Positions 15,814 to 18,643 of a DNA stretch of 18,643 nucleotides are shown piece by piece (position 1 is the first letter of the stretch; every line of letters begins with the position of its first letter). Origin of the DNA: Methanomassiliicoccus sp. (GTDB taxonomy: Archaea > Thermoplasmatota > Thermoplasmata > Methanomassiliicoccales > JACIVX01). The translations under genes were made by a program, and so were the position numbers. The stretch is from positions 1-18,643 of the forward strand of contig DYTM01000002.1 of NCBI GenBank assembly GCA_020725985.1, written 5' to 3'. The notes under the pieces are model-generated. The model worked only from the letters and a program-made list of their open reading frames with translations. It was not told the origin of the DNA and did no database searches.

Positions 15814-16941
15814 TCATCCGATCTTCTCCACCACAGAGCGGACGATCTCCATTCCCCTCGCTATGTCCTCCTCGGGGGCGGCGTAAGAGAAACGAATGTG
15901 GCTTTCTCCCATTCCGCCAAAGGCCGAGCCCGGCGAGCTGATCACTCCGGCCCCAAGAATCATCTCGGCCAGCTTCCTCGAGGCAATGTCGACGTCATAT
16001 CGGGGAAAGGTGTAGAACGCTCCCTTCGGCATCTCGCATGAGAAACCGGGAATGCGATTCAGCAGGCGCACCATGAGCCTCCTCCGCCTGTCAAGAATCG
16101 GAAGGATTTCCCCAATGAACCGCTCATGGTGCGGGAGGGCCATTAGAACCGCCTGCTGGATCGGGGTAGGGGGACAGGCGAGGGAGTAGTACTGCATCTT
16201 GGATATCTCCTCCACCAGCGCTCCGTCCGCGACTAGATAGCCGATCCTCCAGCCCGGAATGCCCATTGATTTCGAGAAGGAGTTGACGACGATCGATTTC
16301 TCGTGGGCGTTGCAGAATGTCTGATGCTTCGTTCCATAGACGAACCGATCATAGACTTCGTCGGAAATGATCCAGATATCCCTGTCCACCGCAAGATCGA
16401 CAATCGTCTTGTGGATCTTCGCCGACAGGACCGATCCGGTTGGGTTGGAGGGGCTGTTGACGACGATAGCCTTAGTCTTGGGGGTAACGAGGGCTTCCAC
16501 CTCGGTAGCGTCGGGCAGGTACTCCCTTTCCTCATGCAGTACATAGGGAATCGCTTTTGCCCCTACGAGGATTGCATCGGGTCCGTAGACAACGAATCCA
16601 GGGTCGGGAACCAGTACTTCGTCTCCGGGGTCAAAGAGCGTCTGATAGCACGCCAAGAGCCCACCGGTCGCCCCCGCGGTGATGAGGACATTCCTCGCCT
16701 CGATGCCCTCGGTGCACCTGCTGGTCAAGGAGGCGATCGCCTCCCTGAGCTCCTCGAGGCCGGCGGTGGGGCCGTACTTGCTCGCTCCGAGATCGACCGC
16801 CCGCTTGAGCGCCTCCCTCACCTCCTCGGGCGGATCGAAATCCAGCTCACCCAGGCCGAGGTTGATCGCCCCTTCGCCGGCCATCTGGAATATCTCTCTT
16901 ATGCCCGACCGGCCGACGGATGCGAGGCGTTTCGAAACCAT
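15814..16941 (-). CDS. Class I/II pyridoxal-phosphate aminotransferase
   Basis: The protein transfers amino groups between an amino acid and a 2-oxo acid using PLP. Family marks are INLGLGELDFDPP near the N terminus, the SKYGPTAGLEELREAI segment, ITAGATGGLLA, VVNSPSNPTGSV with the conserved Asn and Pro, IISDEVYDRFVY with the Asp and Tyr that hold PLP, the Schiff-base Lys in NSFSKSMGIPGWRIGY (Lys224), and IRFSYA with the C-terminal substrate-carboxylate Arg. It belongs to the aspartate/aromatic (AspC/AraT-like) group; the exact substrate is not decidable. I choose the ATG at 16941 because the preceding 19 residues of the longer frame (start at 16998) are unlike the family. No ribosome binding site is visible before it, so a leaderless start is likely. 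Confidence 0.9.
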   Translation of the reverse strand: MVSKRLASVGRSGIREIFQMAGEGAINLGLGELDFDPPEEVREALKRAVDLGASKYGPTAGLEELREAIASLTSRCTEGIEARNVLITAGATGGLLACYQTLFDPGDEVLVPDPGFVVYGPDAILVGAKAIPYVLHEEREYLPDATEVEALVTPKTKAIVVNSPSNPTGSVLSAKIHKTIVDLAVDRDIWIISDEVYDRFVYGTKHQTFCNAHEKSIVVNSFSKSMGIPGWRIGYLVADGALVEEISKMQYYSLACPPTPIQQAVLMALPHHERFIGEILPILDRRRRLMVRLLNRIPGFSCEMPKGAFYTFPRYDVDIASRKLAEMILGAGVISSPGSAFGGMGESHIRFSYAAPEEDIARGMEIVRSVVEKIG

Positions 16942-17034
16942 GACGGACGTAATGATTGGGCCGATAGCTTTTCGCTTTTTTGTGAATAGTGATATCACGA
17001 AACACGGGGATGCTGGGCCGGAGCGTTCGAAATG

Positions 17035-17042
17035 CTTATAGC
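17035..17042 (+). promoter_or_regulatory. TATA-like box for the small zinc-ribbon gene
   Basis: CTTATAGC is centred about 40 nt upstream of the ATG at 17079 and predicts a transcription start near 17064. The short leader would contain GAGGCG at about 17065-17070, a weak ribosome binding site. Confidence 0.4.
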
Positions 17043-17078
17043 GGGGCAGCTTCCACTTAGTTCAGAGGCGAAGTCGGA

Positions 17079-17249
17079 ATGATATCGAACGCAGGGATCG
17101 AAGAGGCGAGAGTCGAAGCTTCAAGATACATATGCAAGAGTTGCGGCCACTCCTGGTTGAGAAGGGACGCGGAGGGCAGCCATATCTGCCCTGTGTGCAA
17201 CACCCCCAACATCGAGGACGAGGAGAAGAACGTCATAAGGAAGAATTGA
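17079..17249 (+). CDS. Small zinc-ribbon protein (56 aa)
   Basis: A short frame with good coding character gives 56 residues. It has one zinc ribbon: YICKSCGHSW supplies Cys19 and Cys22, and HICPVCNTP supplies Cys37 and Cys40. The knuckles are 14 residues apart, close to the usual spacing of small zinc ribbons or rubredoxin-like domains. An acidic to basic C-terminal tail follows. I cannot assign a function; such proteins in archaea act in transcription, translation or as accessory domains. It stands alone, divergent from the aminotransferase and convergent with rubredoxin, with its own TATA-like box and a weak GAGGCG ribosome binding site. Confidence 0.72.
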   Translation: MISNAGIEEARVEASRYICKSCGHSWLRRDAEGSHICPVCNTPNIEDEEKNVIRKN

Positions 17250-17252
17250 GCG

Positions 17253-17361
17253 ATCCTGTTCCACTCATTCTTGGCGTTGTTTTCATATGGCACTTCCACC
17301 GAGCGGCCGTGGGAACAAGCTCCGCCTCCGATGGAGGTGTGGACGTCGTAGCGAACAGGAT
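17253..17361. repeat. Separated 9-bp inverted repeat enclosing hairpins
   Basis: ATCCTGTTC at 17253-17261 and GAACAGGAT at 17353-17361 are exact inverted complements. Between them is a tight hairpin, CGCCTCC (17322-17328) against GGAGGTG (17332-17338) with a GAT loop and one G-U pair. The element fills the gap between two convergent genes. It may be a structured RNA, part of a terminator, or chance. Confidence 0.3.
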
Positions 17362-17379
17362 GCAATCTCGCCGGCTGTA

Positions 17380-17553
17380 CTAGGCGGGTATCTTCTCGAA
17401 CATATCCTTCTCCGCCCCGCAGGTTGGGCAGACCCAGTCGTCCGGTATGTCCTCGAACGGCGTGCCGGGCTTGACGCTGTTCTCAGGGTCTCCCGCAGCT
17501 GGATCGTAAACGTAGTCGCAGAGCGTGCACTTCCACTTCTCCATGGCTCCCAT
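17380..17553 (-). CDS. Rubredoxin
   Basis: This small one-iron electron carrier acts in the cytoplasm, often feeding oxygen- or peroxide-reducing enzymes in anaerobes. The protein has the complete signature: [13 protein letters not shown] with Cys-x2-Cys, an acidic [18 protein letters not shown] segment with the second Cys-x2-Cys, and the conserved aromatic residues. There are two in-frame ATGs. The outer one at 17553 gives MGAMEKW and lies about 29 nt from a TATA-like box, which fits a leaderless mRNA; the inner one at 17544 gives the usual MEKW start and 54 residues. It lies next to a hemerythrin-like gene on the same strand, and both may serve in oxygen defence. Confidence 0.92.
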   Translation of the reverse strand: MGAMEKWKCTLCDYVYDPAAGDPENSVKPGTPFEDIPDDWVCPTCGAEKDMFEKIPA

Positions 17554-17578
17554 GCGGACGGATATGACGGCAGAGCGA

Positions 17579-17586
17579 CATAAAAC
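17579..17586 (-). promoter_or_regulatory. TATA-like box for rubredoxin
   Basis: The minus strand reads GTTTTATG, centred about 29 nt before the ATG at 17553. The position predicts a leaderless or nearly leaderless rubredoxin mRNA, separate from the hemerythrin transcript. Confidence 0.5.
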
Positions 17587-17610
17587 TCGCCCCCTGCCTC
17601 CGTCGCTTTC

Positions 17611-18150
17611 TCAGGAACCCTTCTCGACCTTCTCCACCATCGCCTTGTATCTCTCGTGGATGAGGTTCCTGTCGAAATCGTAGAACTCCTTGAGCATCCT
17701 TTCGAGCTCCTCGGCGGAGAAGTACGACATTGTCGGGATGAAGAACCTCTTGTCCTCCTTCTCAATGTGACGCGGATACAGTTCGACAAGGAAATCCAAG
17801 GCTTCGATCGCATCCGATAAAGCGGATGCGTCTCCCTTCTCATACCTGCTGCGAGCCTCGACGAGCCTGCGTATTCTCTTCCGCGCCTGGACATGCTCAT
17901 CGATTAACTCGGTGAGAATCCTCGCATGATCTTTGCTAAGAGACTTGGACTTCAAATCCCTGAAGAGAATGTCCTCCTCCTTCCCGTGATGGCATCTATC
18001 GGCGTAGGTCCTTGCGAAATCGACGTACGTGTCGACGAAAGCGACGTTCAGGGTTCCCTCGGACTTAACCCTAGCAAGCTCTTTCTGAACAATGCCAATC
18101 ATTCTCTCGATCAACCTGTGCTCAATCATCAAAAGACCTATCGGCTTCAT
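17611..18150 (-). CDS. Hemerythrin-like (HHE domain) protein
   Basis: HHE-domain proteins bind a di-iron centre in a four-helix bundle and sense, carry or remove oxygen or nitric oxide. In this 179-residue protein the likely ligands occur in order: His11 in LMIEHRLIER, HHGKEEDILF at about 54-63, DEHVQARKRI at about 85-94, and YPRHIEKEDKRFF near residue 130 with the His-x3-Glu/Asp pattern. I choose the ATG at 18150, where the bundle begins; upstream codons in the same frame are unlike the family and overlap a flavodoxin remnant. A TATA-like box lies about 49 nt upstream. Its rubredoxin neighbour supports a role in redox or oxygen stress. Confidence 0.88.
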   Translation of the reverse strand: MKPIGLLMIEHRLIERMIGIVQKELARVKSEGTLNVAFVDTYVDFARTYADRCHHGKEEDILFRDLKSKSLSKDHARILTELIDEHVQARKRIRRLVEARSRYEKGDASALSDAIEALDFLVELYPRHIEKEDKRFFIPTMSYFSAEELERMLKEFYDFDRNLIHERYKAMVEKVEKGS

Positions 18151-18268
18151 TGGTATATTCCCCGATCCCTCTAGGCTGCATTTGGAGGCTGGGGATATAT
18201 AATCCTTGAGCCTCGGCAACCTTCTTGGTGTTGCCGGTCGACGACATACATGCGACAAGCACTTTCAT
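18122..18268 (-). pseudogene. Truncated flavodoxin N terminus (remnant)
   Basis: The ATG at 18268 follows a strong GGGAGGAGGGA-like ribosome binding site and begins MKVLVACMSSTGNTKKVAEA, which is the first strand and FMN phosphate-binding loop of a flavodoxin (S/T-x-TGNT-x-x-VAEA). After these 20 codons similarity stops abruptly near 18208, and the frame continues with unrelated residues to a stop at 18122, inside the hemerythrin gene. A whole flavodoxin has about 140-180 residues, so this is a remnant. The junction coincides with the TATA-like box of the hemerythrin gene. The fragment could still be translated as a 48-residue leader. Confidence 0.65.
18194..18203 (-). promoter_or_regulatory. 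TATA-like box for the hemerythrin gene
   Basis: The minus strand reads ATTATATATC, the best TATA match in the window, centred about 49 nt upstream of the ATG at 18150. It predicts a transcription start near 18173 and a short leader with GAGGG. Confidence 0.5.
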
Positions 18269-18479
18269 TCTGTTCCCTCCTCCCACTACTCTCATCCGGG
18301 CGGGCACCCTTAGAACCTCTCATAGACAACAATCCTGGAACACGGCACTCTCCTCATCTACCGTCAGAATTGCCACGAGGTCAGAAGCGGGCGATTCGGA
18401 GCCGGATAGGGGATTCGATCACTGCGATCTTAACAGTCGTCGCATCCATTTTTCTGTCTTGTCTATTACCCCCAAGACT

Positions 18480-18595
18480 TGGTGCGAGGGGCCGGATTTG
18501 AACCGGCGGACCTCTGCAGGAACAGATCTTGAGTCTGTCGCCTTTGGTCGATGATTCGGTCAAAACCATCATTGACCAGGCTTGGCTACCCTCGC
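18480..18595 (-). tRNA. tRNA-Leu(CAA) with D-loop intron
   Basis: The minus strand gives a class II tRNA. The acceptor stem is GCGAGGG/CCCTCGC (7 bp), the anticodon stem ACAGA/TCTGT with loop CTCAAGA (anticodon CAA at 18529-18531), a long variable arm with CCT/AGG, and a T arm GCCGG-TTCAAAT-CCGGC. The discriminator is A and the terminal CCA is encoded (18480-18482). The D arm reads GCC...GGC with a GCCTGGTCAA loop, but is broken by a 28-nt insert at 18544-18571. After removal the molecule is a normal 88-nt tRNA-Leu including CCA, reading UUG codons. Confidence 0.95.
18544..18571 (-). other. 28-nt tRNA intron in the D loop (bulge-helix-bulge)
   Basis: The insert lies between GCCTGGTCAA and AGGCG of the tRNA-Leu D arm. 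The flanks fold as expected for the archaeal splicing endonuclease: exon pairing GCC/GGC, a central 4-bp helix GGTC/GACC, a 3-nt bulge AAT on the 5' side and an A-rich bulge on the 3' side, closed by an intron helix GATGGT/ATCATC. Cutting inside each bulge gives the normal D loop. Because CAA occurs at both ends, the exact border could shift by up to 3 nt. Most archaeal tRNA introns lie next to the anticodon, so this site is non-canonical. Confidence 0.85.
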
Positions 18596-18624
18596 TCGTC
18601 CAAGTCCTCGTAACAACTGGTTCC

Positions 18625-18633
18625 TAATTAAAG
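18625..18633 (-). promoter_or_regulatory. TATA-like box for tRNA-Leu
   Basis: The minus strand reads CTTTAATTA, centred about 34 nt upstream of the tRNA 5' end. This is a suitable distance for transcription starting a few bases before the mature tRNA. Confidence 0.5.
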
Positions 18634-18643
18634 GTTGTTCAAC

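Noticed and set aside
14661..15941. A 426-codon open frame on the plus strand opposite tfrA and the aminotransferase
   Set aside because: It is antisense to two clearly conserved proteins, has His/Pro/Arg-rich low-complexity composition typical of GC-rich shadow frames, and matches no family I know.
16942..16998. Longer aminotransferase start at 16998
   Set aside because: The added 19 residues are not family-like and cover the likely promoter; the ATG at 16941 gives the usual N terminus.
18269..18479. Possible gene between the flavodoxin remnant and tRNA-Leu
   Set aside because: Only short frames without domain features are present; apart from the flavodoxin ribosome binding site I see nothing identifiable.
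1..18643. CRISPR arrays, insertion sequences or other mobile elements
   Set aside because: No regularly spaced direct repeats, transposase or integrase frames, or terminal inverted repeats were seen.

Overview
The window is archaeal. The evidence is a tetraether lipid synthase (Tes), a geranylgeranyl reductase, a mevalonate kinase, a TrmB-type regulator, TATA-like boxes about 25-30 nt upstream of several start codons (leaderless mRNAs), a flavoprotein plus iron-sulfur pair of the thiol:fumarate reductase type, and a tRNA-Leu interrupted by a bulge-helix-bulge intron. Gene content and the many GTG/TTG starts suggest an anaerobic euryarchaeon, possibly of the Thermoplasmatota; this lineage is an inference from content, not a search result. 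Genes are tightly packed and no gene-free stretch exceeds about 300 bases.

Layout. 1-5865 (minus strand): a TrmB-family regulator, then a 1420-residue membrane-anchored, apparently extracellular protein with a lamin-tail domain near its C terminus, then a multi-pass membrane protein (possibly MscS-like) cut by the window edge. 5866-5940: a divergent promoter region with a perfect 7-bp inverted repeat. 5941-8862 (plus): a compact operon of radical SAM tetraether synthase, 2[4Fe-4S] ferredoxin and geranylgeranyl reductase, followed by a pyrimidine-rich terminator-like tract. 8978-9679 (plus): a pirin-family protein. 9710-15704 (minus): a run of tfrA, tfrB, a lysine-rich unknown protein, an MFS transporter and mevalonate kinase. 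15814-16941 (minus): a class I/II aminotransferase. 17079-17249 (plus): a small zinc-ribbon protein. 17380-18150 (minus): rubredoxin and a hemerythrin-like protein, each with its own TATA-like box. 18122-18268 (minus): the first turns of a flavodoxin, the rest of which is lost. 18480-18595 (minus): tRNA-Leu(CAA) with a 28-nt D-loop intron.

How the genes fit together. The Tes-ferredoxin-GGR operon brings together two late steps of archaeal membrane lipid maturation: saturation of the isoprenoid chains (GGR) and joining of two diether lipids into membrane-spanning tetraethers (Tes). The ferredoxin between them is a natural electron donor for both. The divergent TrmB-like gene and the palindrome beside its start suggest a dedicated transcriptional switch for membrane architecture. 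Mevalonate kinase, an early step of the same isoprenoid route, lies nearby on the other strand. TfrAB, rubredoxin, hemerythrin and the flavodoxin remnant fit an anaerobic, low-potential redox physiology.
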